A stretch of DNA of 64,000 nucleotides from Paludibaculum fermentans (GTDB lineage: Bacteria; Acidobacteriota; Terriglobia; Bryobacterales; Bryobacteraceae), in contig NZ_CP063849.1 of assembly GCF_015277775.1 (NCBI RefSeq), forward strand, positions 1,984,001 through 2,048,000, written 5' to 3'. Of this stretch, positions 29,601 to 37,192 are shown one piece after another. Numbering within the stretch: the first letter of the stretch is position 1; every line of letters begins with the position of its first letter. The position numbers and the translations under genes were made by a program. The notes under the pieces were generated by a model. The model saw only the letters and a list, made by a program, of their open reading frames with translations, was not told where the DNA came from and did not search any database.

Positions 29601-30417
29601 CGCCGGCCTGGGCTACCAGGATCTGTCGTGGGTACAGTTGCTCATCGCCACGGCTTCCAACGGCGGCGGCCAGCCCTATTGCTTCGTTCACTTCGACGTC
29701 CAGGGCGACTCGTTCTGGGTCTACGGTGACGGCGGCTTCTTCGTCGGACCGGTCAAACGCGGCACCACCAGTGCCCAGTTGCAGAACTCGCTGTGCGCCT
29801 TGAATACCAAGACCTCCACGGTCACCGGCAACGGCACGACCCTCACCGTGAAGGCCGACATTGTCTTTAAGGCGGCCGCCGCGAAGAACGTCTACCTGCG
29901 CGCCTATACGCAGGGCAATCTCGACACCAACTGGGTGCAGAAGGGCACCTGGACGACAGCGTCCTCCGCCCTGGGCGCAATGTCAGTCCTGCCCGCTTCC
30001 GGCACCGGCTCTCAGCAGACCTTCGCAGCCTCATTCACGGATCCCATCGGCTTTGAAGGAACCACGGCCGGGTGGTCGCAGTTCCTGGTGGCCGCGGCCA
30101 CCGATGGCGGCGGGCAACCCTTCTGCTTCGTCCACTATGACAGGGCGGGCAACGGGTTGTGGATGTACTCCGGCGATGTCGGCTTCTTCCTGGGACCGGT
30201 AAATCCGGGCACGGCGTCGAATGCGCTGACCAGCAGCGCGTGCTCGGTCGATACGTCCGCATCCACCGTTACCAATCAATCCGGCACAGTCAAGGTGAGT
30301 GTTCCGGTCACGCTGAAGGCGCCGATGTCCGGAGCCAAGAACCTCTACCAGAGGAGCCTCGATCCGCTGGGCCGCGACTCCGGTTGGAGCAAGGCCGGCA
30401 CCTGGACGATCCCGTAA
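23605..30417 (+). CDS. Giant secreted DUF11/RCC1/InlB-repeat protein B
   Basis: 2270 residues from TTG 23605 with AGAGGT four bases upstream. Order: signal peptide, DUF11-like (about 40-165), worn RCC1 propeller (165-430), InlB-like repeats (445-600), DUF11-like (605-710), regular seven-blade RCC1 propeller (720-995), InlB-like (1000-1150), third DUF11-like (1155-1265), third RCC1-type region (1270-1545), InlB-like (1548-1690), fourth DUF11-like (1695-1810), InlB-like (1810-1970), twin C-terminal domain (1976-2270). It is essentially protein A with an extra DUF11-RCC1-InlB module set inserted before the C-terminal pair. Tyr runs (YYY, YYYY) occur at module edges and are absent from A and C. 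No anchor motif is seen. Confidence 0.85.
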   Translation: MRFNFGQFSSLALCLFSIGHFLASGQTQDPRAAAATHDVLAAGSPGPDLSVNLTHTSAFLQGQTNAVYLIRVTNEGGTATTGTISVVDMMPSGITITSMSGPGWSCLSNTCNRNDSVQPGQMLPTITVLASVAANAPPSVSNMVTVSGGGDPIITNNIANDVTTIAAEGRLLSFGYYYSPSSGTPKDLSDVVAVSAGSDRALALRKNGTVVEWANSGLLSSPVAQGLTNVVAVSSGYYYSFALLSDGTVVAWGYGSTAPPATGWSNIVALATADAFCLALRADGTVSGVGTDNNGELSIPSNLSNVIQVSANSGMVLALQSNGAVIPWGIYAPQTPAGLEPLTRIAALSSVTAAGIKADGTVTVWSNNPNQLTTIPSGVNNIVDITGKQLVMAVRNDGTVKAWGNTGYGLTEFAANLAHTRTISASFYYGLAILDKAPVLLKIQTAAKGLDLTSYYYYSGPLVTLDGAALTMPYSALVAPDSTHTIATAVTQTPSGGGIQFLFANWSDGGAASHTVTVPADTSYTANYTVKFQLSTSAGTGGTISPAPASTFYDPGTTILVRATPSAGYVFSGFYLSSAGTEQNNPTRVEMSAPVSITANFLALKDAGLRISLKPMRQLVQGQQNAVYIGRLFNDGPNTISGPQVQFSGLTVVRMSGTGWACANATCSRTDSLAPGKAYPAILIIAAADSTATGTVTPSLALNTYPYNSAARAPSKVYGAGNAAIGWGNNASGQATAPAGLTNLVDIAGGISHSVALRGDGTAVAWGDNSRLQTTVPAGLVNLVAIAAGGNHSLALMELGKVVAWGDNASGQSTVPANLADVIAIAAGANHSLALTGSGTVVAWGANSSGQSTVPATVKYAVAIAAGGDHSLAVLRDGTVIAWGSNAAGESTVPSGLARVESVAAGTQYSMALLDDGAVIPWGSVPPSIVSGMPAGLTNVRVLAAGGAHAVALQWDQTLLSWGVNTNGQTSVPPGLTQITAVGAGGTHSLAIAATPAVVNVSFATNPSGATFTVDGAPYTTNQSLQWTYGSTHTVTVPSAQPGLTPGSQFVLSSWSDGSSLTTRTLTATQNASYTLTFKTQYALTTSASAGGTISPATAYFDANSTVTIRATANQGYAFAGFGGDISGLSNPRTIVLSKPLNVSATFVAPQGKAKLKLDLRHTSAFLRGQTNAVYLVRIANDPTGGSTSGQVQMTPTVPSGLQITSMSGPGWTCTASSCSRGDVLSGGQSYPAITVLAKIDNLAPSSLTFQAVISGGGTSGVTTASDTAAVNSIAYPIYWSNYYTYYYNTDKPFPEGLNDAVAVATGNNFNVALKKDGTVVAWGSNSNGECNVPAGLTNVVAIAAANYSTVALKADGTVVAWGTSQVVTGLPAGLSNLVGIADGNDYAIGLKADGTLVTWGQPSYYLDLTAIAQVRNAVAVSAQYNALALTADGIPVSLSTESSSLPPPSLSNVVSVYANSGYGAITQDGSLTLWANSNNSTVPADWVNLSSVALGGNCPLALKQDGTLSQWNCSFSYTTTQPKDVPNVTALVGTGDRAIALTSTPPQAQLSVSAGSGSFTVDGTVYQQPQTFTWPYGSVHSISASSPIDGGAGIRSVFSSWSDGGAISHSFVAASANSMQLTASFKTQYYLTTKATQGGTISPPSGWYDANYTLVFASPDQGYTFKDFTGATIQSGTQGYLYLNAPTTVTANFVSQTTGPKLAITSTHTGSFTQGQQGATYTLTVSNASGSPATTGTVYVTNSLPAGLTTISISGNGWSCQNMTTCYRSDALAGGSSYPPLIVTANVAINATSPQVNQATVSGGNSPQASATDSTAILTLVNLTSNPSGMTIVADGTSYTTPKSLGWAAGSSHTLSVGSPQTFGNTRYSYLSWSDSGAQSHNVTTPSASTTYSANFKTQNKLTLAATAGGSISASPASADGWYDTSQVLQITATPAGLNTFSGFSGDLIGTVNPQSIAMVVPRSVTANFAAVNPQPTAVSVSPASGSGTSASFTATYSAGLGYQDLSWVQLLIATASNGGGQPYCFVHFDVQGDSFWVYGDGGFFVGPVKRGTTSAQLQNSLCALNTKTSTVTGNGTTLTVKADIVFKAAAAKNVYLRAYTQGNLDTNWVQKGTWTTASSALGAMSVLPASGTGSQQTFAASFTDPIGFEGTTAGWSQFLVAAATDGGGQPFCFVHYDRAGNGLWMYSGDVGFFLGPVNPGTASNALTSSACSVDTSASTVTNQSGTVKVSVPVTLKAPMSGAKNLYQRSLDPLGRDSGWSKAGTWTIP
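25772..26583 (+). repeat. Seven tandem RCC1 blades in giant protein B
   Basis: Seven blade units in the same order as in protein A, with cores such as IGWGNNASGQ, VAWGDNASGQSTVP and IAWGSNAAGESTVP. Position-by-position likeness to A shows that the whole propeller was duplicated as a block. Confidence 0.85.
29533..30414 (+). repeat. Twin C-terminal domain, giant protein B
   Basis: Same two-unit arrangement as in protein A, ending in GTWTIP. The first unit is nearly identical to A in the stretch around QLQNSLCALNTKTSTVTGNG, closer than the N-terminal modules are to each other. Confidence 0.8.
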
Positions 30418-30423
30418 AGTTCC

Positions 30424-30472
30424 GCACGGCCGGGCTGGCTCTCCGTGCCGGCCCGGCCGTGCTGTGTTCTTT
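30424..30472 (+). terminator. Strong hairpin after giant gene B
   Basis: A perfect 12-bp G/C stem (30424-30435 with 30451-30462), extended inward by three further pairs, begins seven bases after the TAA and is followed by TGTGTTCTTT. This looks like an intrinsic terminator with a weak T-tract, so giant gene C probably has its own promoter. Confidence 0.75.
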
Positions 30473-30525
30473 GATCCGCCGGTTCCCTGCGAAATCCGCT
30501 TTCGCCTGGTTAGAAAAGGAAGTTC

Positions 30526-33213
30526 ATGATTCGCGCCAGTGTTTGTCGTGTTTTGCTGTTGGCGGCCACGCTCAGCCCGACCCTCCGCAGTGAAACTCCC
30601 GGCGTTCCCAACCTGACTGTCTCGCTCACCCACACCTCCGCCTTTCTCCGTGGTCAAACCAACGCGGTCTACCTGATCCGCGTCACGAACGTAGGCACGG
30701 CAGCCACCTCGGGACCCATTTCCGTCACCGACGCGCTGCCATCAGGCCTCACCCTCACCTCGATGACCGGTCCCGGCTGGACCTGCCTGGGCAGCACCTG
30801 CACCCGCGCCGACATCGTGCAGGCCGGCCAGATGTTGCCGACCATCACCGTCCTGGCCACTATCGGCGCCAACGCCCCAAACTCCGTCAGCAACACGGTC
30901 ACCGTCGCTGGAGGCGGCGATCAGAATGCCGCCGACAATTCGGCCACCGACCTGACGTCCATCGCCTCGGAGGGCTGGCTGCTGGCCATGGATGACGGCA
31001 CCGATTACACCTCGGGACTCTGGGTACCACACGACGTCTCCGATGCGGTGTCCGTCGCGGCATCGAAGTACGGGGGCATCGTCCTCCACAAAGACGGCAC
31101 CGTCTCGGCCTGGACGTTCAATTACCCAGGGAACCTCATCGTCCCCAGCAACCTCACCGGCATCGTTGCCGTAGGTGTCACCTACTGGAACTTCTTTGCT
31201 TTGAAGAGCGACGGCACCGTCACCGGCTGGAGCCCGTGGGCCGAAGTGCCGGATACCACCAGCCTCACGGACATCGTCGCCCTCAGCGCGGACCCCTGGA
31301 TGACGTATCCCGTCATCGCGCTCCACGCCGACGGCACTGTCACTGCGCTCGGATACGGAACCAGCCCCGAACTCACCGTGCCTTCGGGCCTCACAGGTGT
31401 CGTCCAGGTCAACACCAACTCCGGCTGCGTCGCCGCCGTCACCGCCCAGGGATCGGTCGTCACCTGGGGCAGCGGCGTTCCGCCCACCCCCGCCGGACTC
31501 GGTAGACTCACCCAGGCCGCCTGCCTTGGCGATTACAGCGTTGCCGCCATCCGACCCGACGGAACCGTGGTCGCCTGGGACAAGTACGGGACCAGCGCCG
31601 TGGCGAAAGTCCCAGCGGGCCTGGATCACGCCGTCGCGCTCACCGGAGCTTACACCTTCGCGGCCGCCGTGCGCGACGATGGCACCGTACAAGCCTGGGG
31701 CCGAATCCCAGGCGGCCTCGGCTTCAATTACTTCCCTAATGCGCCGCAGGCGCTCAGCACCCTCACCCACACTCGGTTGCTGGTGGCTACCATGGACTAC
31801 GCCGTCGCAATCCTGTCCGCGAAGCCAATCCTCCTGCACGCCACCACTTCGGCCCCGCCCCTGGCCGATACCAATGGCCACCTCGTACACGGTGCTTTCT
31901 TCATCGACGGGTACCGGCCCCACTTCGGGCCGTTCATCTCCCTGCGGGTTTCGCCCGGCAGTACCCACACCCTCTCCACTGAGGCTACCCAGGTTCCCGA
32001 TGGCGGAACCGTCCGCTTCGATTTCGACAGTTGGAGCGACAACGGCCCGGCCACCCACCAGATCACTCTCGGCGACGCCGATGCCAGCTACTCACTGGTT
32101 TGGAAGCCGTACTTCCTGCTTGAGACGATCACTAGCGTCGGGGGAACCGTCACACCGGAGACCGCATTCTGGCCGGCTGGCGCCCAGGTCCAGGTCACGG
32201 CCACGCCAGCCGCGGGCTACACCTTCACTGGATTCTCGGCCCCGCTCAGCGGAACCGCCAACCCGCAGACCATCCTTTTGTCCGGCCCCTCCTCCGTCAC
32301 CGCCTCGTTCATCGGCTCCGGACTGGCGCCACCTGTCATCGATTCCCCCGGCTATCTCGGATCCGACGCCACCGCGTATCTCAACCCCCATTTCACGCCG
32401 GGCACGCCGGACCAGCAACTCGCCTGGGTGCAGATTCTCTTCGCCGCGGCACCCGATGGGGGCGGCCGGCCCTTCTGCTTCCTCCACTATGACGTGCAAG
32501 GCAATGGCCTCTGGTTCTATGGAGACCAGGGATTCTTCGTCGGTCCCCATGCCCCCGGCGCCGTCACGGGCAATCTTCGCAATGGCCTTTGCGCGGTGAG
32601 TACAGAATCCACTGTGGCGAGCTTCTACCTCAGTACGCTCACTGTAGCCACGAATATCACCTTTAAGTCCACTGCCGCGTTGAAGGTCTACTTCCGCGCC
32701 TACACCACCGCCGGAGTCGACACGGGCTGGATTCAGCGCGGCACCTGGTCGGCCAAACTGCCCGCGCTGCCAGCGATGGCCGTCTCTCCGAACGGCCAGT
32801 CATCCGTCAGCCCTTTCTTCAGCGCACTGTACCCCGACCCGCCTGGCTTCGAAGGCGTCAATCAAGGCTGGGCCCAGTTCCTCATAGCCGCCGCCCCCGA
32901 CGGCGGAGGCCAGCCCTTCTGTTTCCTCCACTACGACAAGGCCGGCAACGGGCTCTGGATGTACTCCTCCGATGTAGGCTTCTTCCTCGGACCCGTCGCG
33001 CCGGGAACGGCTTCCACGGACCTCGACAGCAGTGCATGCTCCCTCAACACGGCCTACACCTCGATTAGCAAAGCCAGTGGGCTGTTCTACATCCACTGGC
33101 CCGTCACCTTGAAGCCCCCCATGTCCGGCCTCAAGAACATCTATCAGCGCACCCTGGACCCCACGGGCCGCGACACGGGCTGGGTCCAAACCGGCACCTG
33201 GACAATCCCATAA
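30526..33213 (+). CDS. Giant secreted DUF11/RCC1/InlB-repeat protein C
   Basis: 895 residues from ATG 30526, with AAGGA upstream. Signal peptide (1-24), DUF11-like domain with SAFLRGQTNAVYLIRVTN (about 27-145), one RCC1-type region (150-430) with blades such as VTGWSPW and VVTWGSG, InlB-like repeats with SWSDNG (440-600), then the twin C-terminal domain (601-895) ending GTWTIP. This is the shortest architecture and may be close to the founding unit of the family. Unlike A and B it uses ATG and lacks the shared TTGACT promoter block. It ends 13 bases from the convergent GH67 gene. Confidence 0.85.
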   Translation: MIRASVCRVLLLAATLSPTLRSETPGVPNLTVSLTHTSAFLRGQTNAVYLIRVTNVGTAATSGPISVTDALPSGLTLTSMTGPGWTCLGSTCTRADIVQAGQMLPTITVLATIGANAPNSVSNTVTVAGGGDQNAADNSATDLTSIASEGWLLAMDDGTDYTSGLWVPHDVSDAVSVAASKYGGIVLHKDGTVSAWTFNYPGNLIVPSNLTGIVAVGVTYWNFFALKSDGTVTGWSPWAEVPDTTSLTDIVALSADPWMTYPVIALHADGTVTALGYGTSPELTVPSGLTGVVQVNTNSGCVAAVTAQGSVVTWGSGVPPTPAGLGRLTQAACLGDYSVAAIRPDGTVVAWDKYGTSAVAKVPAGLDHAVALTGAYTFAAAVRDDGTVQAWGRIPGGLGFNYFPNAPQALSTLTHTRLLVATMDYAVAILSAKPILLHATTSAPPLADTNGHLVHGAFFIDGYRPHFGPFISLRVSPGSTHTLSTEATQVPDGGTVRFDFDSWSDNGPATHQITLGDADASYSLVWKPYFLLETITSVGGTVTPETAFWPAGAQVQVTATPAAGYTFTGFSAPLSGTANPQTILLSGPSSVTASFIGSGLAPPVIDSPGYLGSDATAYLNPHFTPGTPDQQLAWVQILFAAAPDGGGRPFCFLHYDVQGNGLWFYGDQGFFVGPHAPGAVTGNLRNGLCAVSTESTVASFYLSTLTVATNITFKSTAALKVYFRAYTTAGVDTGWIQRGTWSAKLPALPAMAVSPNGQSSVSPFFSALYPDPPGFEGVNQGWAQFLIAAAPDGGGQPFCFLHYDKAGNGLWMYSSDVGFFLGPVAPGTASTDLDSSACSLNTAYTSISKASGLFYIHWPVTLKPPMSGLKNIYQRTLDPTGRDTGWVQTGTWTIP
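32326..33210 (+). repeat. Twin C-terminal domain, giant protein C
   Basis: Two units with the same fingerprint (AAAPDGGGRPFCFLHYD and AAAPDGGGQPFCFLHYD cores, GFFVGP/GFFLGP, second Cys in NGLCA/SSACS, closing GTW). The second unit is the better conserved one across A, B and C. Confidence 0.8.
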
Positions 33214-33226
33214 CAGGCGAGTGAGT

Positions 33227-35734
33227 CTACGGCCGCTCTGGCAACACCTCGAGATAGTCGAGGGCCGCCTTCTCTCCGCCGTCCGGAGTGCCCTCCACCC
33301 GGATCACATCACCCGGTCGCAGTGCGATGCCCGTCACGCTGCGCCGGGTGGACGAAGAACTGTCGATCTTCTGTGTCGGGACCCAGTTCGACGCGGTCCA
33401 TTCATCCACAACCTGCTCTCCGACCTTCACCCGGTACCGGGCATTGCCATTGTTCTGGTCGAAGTACTGTACTCGAACCGTGTACCAGCCCGCCTTGCCT
33501 TCAAAGCGGGTCGCGGCCGAACACTCCGCCGCCTGACAGGCCACGGCTTTTCCACCCGAGCCGCCCTCCCAAGGAGTCACCGGCGTCTCCGCATAGCCCT
33601 CCAGCGTCATGGCCTCGGCCTCAATCCGGCCCGGTTGATGCCCGACCCGGCCCTTCGCATCCGCAATGCCCGACGCGCGGTGGAACCAGTTGTTCACCGC
33701 ATCGCGCCAGACCTGCGCCTGCCCGGCGTGATACTCCAACTGCGCCAGCACCTCGGCATAGCGCCGCTCGTCCACGCGCCCCTTCAAGAGCTTCCAGGAG
33801 TTCACATAGCCCTCCACCGAGACCGCGCCGTCATAGTGCAGGTCGTAGAGCGTCTGGATCACCGTCTTGCCCGAATGCAGCATGTGCGTATACGGCACGT
33901 GGTGGAAGAACAGTAGCAGTTCGTCAGGACAAGTCGCCAGTGACTCGTAGCGCTTCGCTACCGCCGGCCGGTACTGGCCTGCGTAGCCGGTGCCGGTCGC
34001 CACCGTGCGGTCCATCCCTGCGCCCTTCTCATCAGACCGGTGCCATTGGCCCCAGCCGTTGCGTTCCGATGCCTCCACCGACACGCCGTAGTGGTTGCCC
34101 ACAATATCAGTGAGGGTCTGCAGCCCGAGCGGGCCGGTGTAGTCCTCAAACACCCGCCACGACTTCAACTGCAGCGACTCGATGGTCTGCACAACCTGCG
34201 GATCATTACCGAAGGTCAGCCGCGTCCACTCGGCCGCAATCTGCTGCGACGTGAGGTCTGGATTCCAGGCCAGCCGTCCATAACCGTACAGATTCGCCTG
34301 CGACATGTGGTTGCCCAGCCAGTTGGCGTCCAGGCCCACATTGGAGACGCCTACAAACCCGCCGGTCGGGCGCTGGAAGACTTTCCCAGCCACCAGGGCC
34401 TTCACCGGAGTGCCGGCGCCGCGCGCCTGCATGTCGAAATCGAGCGCCTCTTTCCACATCGGAACCAGGAACACCAACTGGCGGGCCTGCCCGAAGTACT
34501 CCTGGGTCACCTGCAGCTCGATCGCCTGGTTGGTGTGCTCCAACGCTCCGAACAGTGGCGAGGCAGGTTCGCGCACCTGGAAATCGATGGGACCGTGCTT
34601 GATCTGGATGACGACGTTGTCGTCGAACTGGCCGTCCAGGCGGTTGAAGTTGTCGTAGGCGGCGCGAGCCCGGTCGTTCTTCAGATTGCGCCAGTCCATG
34701 TGGTGGTCGTAGACGAACCCGCGGTAGAAGAACAGTCCGCCGTGCGGCTTCAAGGCGCGGGCGATGACGTTCGCCGCGTCGGCATGGGTACGCCCGTAGG
34801 CGGAAGGTCCGATGCGCCCTTCCGAATCCGCTTTCAGCAGCAATCCAGCGAGATCGGGCACGGCCCGGTAGAGTTCGTCCGTCTTCGCCTTCCACCAGGC
34901 GGCCACGCCGGCATCCAGCGGATCGAAGGTCGCCAGGCCGCCCACTCGCTGCGGACTGCCGAAGTCAACGGACAACACCAGGCGGACACCCCACGGCCGG
35001 AACGCCTCGGCGATGCGCGCGATCTGCGGCAGGTACTCTGCAGTCAGGATTCGGGGATCGGTATTGACGTTGTTGATGGAACAGCCGTTGATGCCGAGCG
35101 AGGCAAGCAGGCGTCCGTATTCGCTGACGCGGCTCAGGTCCTCGCGCACGACGCCCTTGTCCCAGAAGATGGACCGGCCGCCGTAACCGCGTTCGATGGT
35201 GCCATCGAGGTTGTCCCAGTGGTTCACCCAACGTACTGGCGCGTAGGGCGCGGAGTGCTCGTTGAGCGCCTCCATCGCCTCGCCCAACGCGATCTTTCGC
35301 AGCAGGGCGAAAGTGCCGTAGAGCACTCCACGCTCACTGCCCCCGGCAATGGAGAGGTGCCGGGCCGTACCTGCAGTCCGAAGACTGAGCGCGTAGCCGT
35401 CCTCCGCCAGCGGATTACCGGCTGGAGTTCCTGGAACCGCCTTGCGGACAGCCGGGTCCAGGCCAAGGACAATGGCGCCTTCCGCCGGAACTGTGGAGCT
35501 GACGCGCAGGGTGACGCCGAGCATGCCCCTGATGCCGCGAATCAATTCGCGCTGGGCCGTCTGCTCGACGGGCGAGTTGCCGAGCACGACCACGACCGGC
35601 GGCAGGGTGTTCACGTAGCGGCGGGCGGCCGCGGCATCCAGCGCTGCGTACCTCAGCCAGGCATCCGCTCCGGTCTCGGCATGAAGTCCGGCCAGGGGCA
35701 CCAGGGCCCACAACCACCGCAGTTTTCCGCTCAT
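33227..35734 (-). CDS. aguA: GH67 alpha-glucuronidase with C-terminal carbohydrate-binding-like domain
   Basis: An 835-residue secreted enzyme; ATG 35734 is chosen for its GGGAGG ribosome site and the signal peptide after it (LRWLWALVPLAGLHA). GH67 enzymes release (4-O-methyl)-glucuronic acid from xylan oligosaccharides. The family's active-site motifs are present: KADSEG (about residue 304, proposed acid), GPIDFQVREP (about 384) and QEYFGQ (about 411). After the usual ~700-residue core, residues 700-835 form an extra beta-rich domain (RIEAEAM, GWYTVRVQYFDQNNG) like CBM6/35-type modules. It is an isolated gene, not in a xylanase cluster within this window. Confidence 0.9.
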   Translation of the reverse strand: MSGKLRWLWALVPLAGLHAETGADAWLRYAALDAAAARRYVNTLPPVVVVLGNSPVEQTAQRELIRGIRGMLGVTLRVSSTVPAEGAIVLGLDPAVRKAVPGTPAGNPLAEDGYALSLRTAGTARHLSIAGGSERGVLYGTFALLRKIALGEAMEALNEHSAPYAPVRWVNHWDNLDGTIERGYGGRSIFWDKGVVREDLSRVSEYGRLLASLGINGCSINNVNTDPRILTAEYLPQIARIAEAFRPWGVRLVLSVDFGSPQRVGGLATFDPLDAGVAAWWKAKTDELYRAVPDLAGLLLKADSEGRIGPSAYGRTHADAANVIARALKPHGGLFFYRGFVYDHHMDWRNLKNDRARAAYDNFNRLDGQFDDNVVIQIKHGPIDFQVREPASPLFGALEHTNQAIELQVTQEYFGQARQLVFLVPMWKEALDFDMQARGAGTPVKALVAGKVFQRPTGGFVGVSNVGLDANWLGNHMSQANLYGYGRLAWNPDLTSQQIAAEWTRLTFGNDPQVVQTIESLQLKSWRVFEDYTGPLGLQTLTDIVGNHYGVSVEASERNGWGQWHRSDEKGAGMDRTVATGTGYAGQYRPAVAKRYESLATCPDELLLFFHHVPYTHMLHSGKTVIQTLYDLHYDGAVSVEGYVNSWKLLKGRVDERRYAEVLAQLEYHAGQAQVWRDAVNNWFHRASGIADAKGRVGHQPGRIEAEAMTLEGYAETPVTPWEGGSGGKAVACQAAECSAATRFEGKAGWYTVRVQYFDQNNGNARYRVKVGEQVVDEWTASNWVPTQKIDSSSSTRRSVTGIALRPGDVIRVEGTPDGGEKAALDYLEVLPERP

Positions 35735-35875
35735 CGATCCTCCCACCAACGCCGCTAAACCGATTCAGCCGATCCTTCCAGGGCATCCGGACGGCATACC
35801 CGCCCACCGCAACCACTGCCGGCTGGCGCTCAACTGTATAGTGTTATCCCAATAAGGGCCGAAACACAATCCAAG

Positions 35876-35891
35876 CGGCCGGTTCCGGCCG
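35876..35891 (-). terminator. Short G/C inverted repeat downstream of the URO-D gene
   Basis: CGGCCGG-TT-CCGGCCG; the usable stem is six pairs with a four-base loop. On the - strand it is followed by a moderately T-rich stretch (TTGGATTGTGTTTC). It may end the URO-D transcript before the GH67 gene. Confidence 0.35.
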
Positions 35892-35944
35892 ACCACTGGG
35901 CGCTGCAAGGCGCCGCACAGGACTGAATCCGTTCATTTGATAGT

Positions 35945-36991
35945 TCAGCGGCTGGCTTCGAATTCGCGTGCCGCCTCCACCAGAGCCCGGATATTCTCCG
36001 CCGGCATGCCCGGACTCGCGCCTCCGCCCAGCGACAGGATCAGGTTCGTGCCGGAGGTCTTTCTCAGCACCTCGAGAGCCGCCGCTTTCACCGCTTCGGC
36101 GGTACCGCGCACCCCGAGTTCCAGCGGAGAGACATTCCCCATCAGGCACATCCGGCCGCCAGTCCTGCGGGCTGCCTCGGCAATGTCCACCTTGTGGCTA
36201 AAGTTCAGGACGTCAAAACCGGTGTCGGGCAGGTCGTCCAGGAACTGTTTAATGGCTGCGTCGTTGTGGTAAACCTTCACCCAGTCTGGTGGGAACGCGT
36301 CGCAGATCTTCTTCAGGTACGGAGCGGCGAACTGGTTGTATGAGGCGCGGGAGAGGAACCCAACTACGTCGTCCAGGATGAAGATGCCTTCCACGCAGGG
36401 GCCGATCGCTTCCGCCTGTGCCTTCAACCACGCGATGATCCCATCGGTAACGAAGCACAGCAGGCGATGCACCCCCTCCGGATCATCGACGATGTTCGTC
36501 ATCAGGTTGTTGACGTCATGCACGAAGGCGGCGGTGCAGAGCGGACCGCGGGCGGCGACCACGGGGATCGTGTAGCCGGCATCGAAGATGCGCTGCTTCT
36601 GCATGCGGTAGCGATGCAGCGCCAACGACATGAAGCCGTCCCGCCAGGGATCGATGGGGACCATGTGATCGAGATCGCCCAGGCGGTGCAGGGTCGCGCT
36701 CTGGCTGGGGGGCTGGTCCGGCTGGAAGGTGATGCGCGCCCCCATCGCGGAAGGCTCGATCGCCATGCCATACTCCACCCACCAGGACGGGAACAGCGTG
36801 ACTTCCGGAAAGTCCTGGGCCACCTTTAGGTTGGACTGGAACCAGACTTCCGGATCGAGGAAGTAATCCAGGTGGTTAATGCCGAGATACCCGGGCATCC
36901 AGGGGCTGTCCACAATCAGGGCGAGAGGAACGGAATCCACGGGCTGGCGTTTGGCGGCTTTCTTGAAGGCGTCCCACTGTTGCTGTCGCAT
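35945..36991 (-). CDS. Uroporphyrinogen-decarboxylase-family protein lacking the metal site
   Basis: 348 residues, ATG 36991 with AAGGA upstream. The URO-D barrel is recognisable (IFILDDVVGFLSRASYNQF, VKVYHND, LMGNVSPLELGVRGTAEAV, ENIRALVEAA). Where MtaA-type methyltransferases have HxC it reads HND, and the late Cys region reads GGGASPG, so the zinc ligands of the methyltransferase branch are gone. It also lacks the HemE signature. Its reaction is unknown. It lies 210 bases upstream of the alpha-glucuronidase on the same strand. Confidence 0.8.
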   Translation of the reverse strand: MRQQQWDAFKKAAKRQPVDSVPLALIVDSPWMPGYLGINHLDYFLDPEVWFQSNLKVAQDFPEVTLFPSWWVEYGMAIEPSAMGARITFQPDQPPSQSATLHRLGDLDHMVPIDPWRDGFMSLALHRYRMQKQRIFDAGYTIPVVAARGPLCTAAFVHDVNNLMTNIVDDPEGVHRLLCFVTDGIIAWLKAQAEAIGPCVEGIFILDDVVGFLSRASYNQFAAPYLKKICDAFPPDWVKVYHNDAAIKQFLDDLPDTGFDVLNFSHKVDIAEAARRTGGRMCLMGNVSPLELGVRGTAEAVKAAALEVLRKTSGTNLILSLGGGASPGMPAENIRALVEAAREFEASR

Positions 36992-37119
36992 TGGCTTCCT
37001 TACGGGCGACCGTGTCGCGGTGGCCTCTGGCGATGAGCCGGGCTATTTCCGGCTAATCAGGCCTGCAAGTATCATAATGGAGCGCGGGAAACAGTGGGGC
37101 GCATTCAGGCGGAGGGAGT

Positions 37120-37153
37120 CTGGATGGGAGCGCAAGGATGCCGCCCCATCCAG
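37120..37153 (-). terminator. Hairpin downstream of the FAD oxidoreductase gene
   Basis: CTGGATGGG (37120-37128) pairs perfectly with CCCATCCAG (37145-37153), with three further pairs inside after a bulged base. It lies 40 bases past the oxidoreductase stop. There is no T-run on the - strand. Confidence 0.45.
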
Positions 37154-37192
37154 TACCAAGTGTTGTCGTTTTGAGAACCTGACGCCGAGGCC

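Noticed and set aside
34040-35758. 572-codon open frame on the + strand opposite the GH67 gene
   Set aside because: It is antisense to a clear glycoside hydrolase; no signal, domain or ribosome site supports it.
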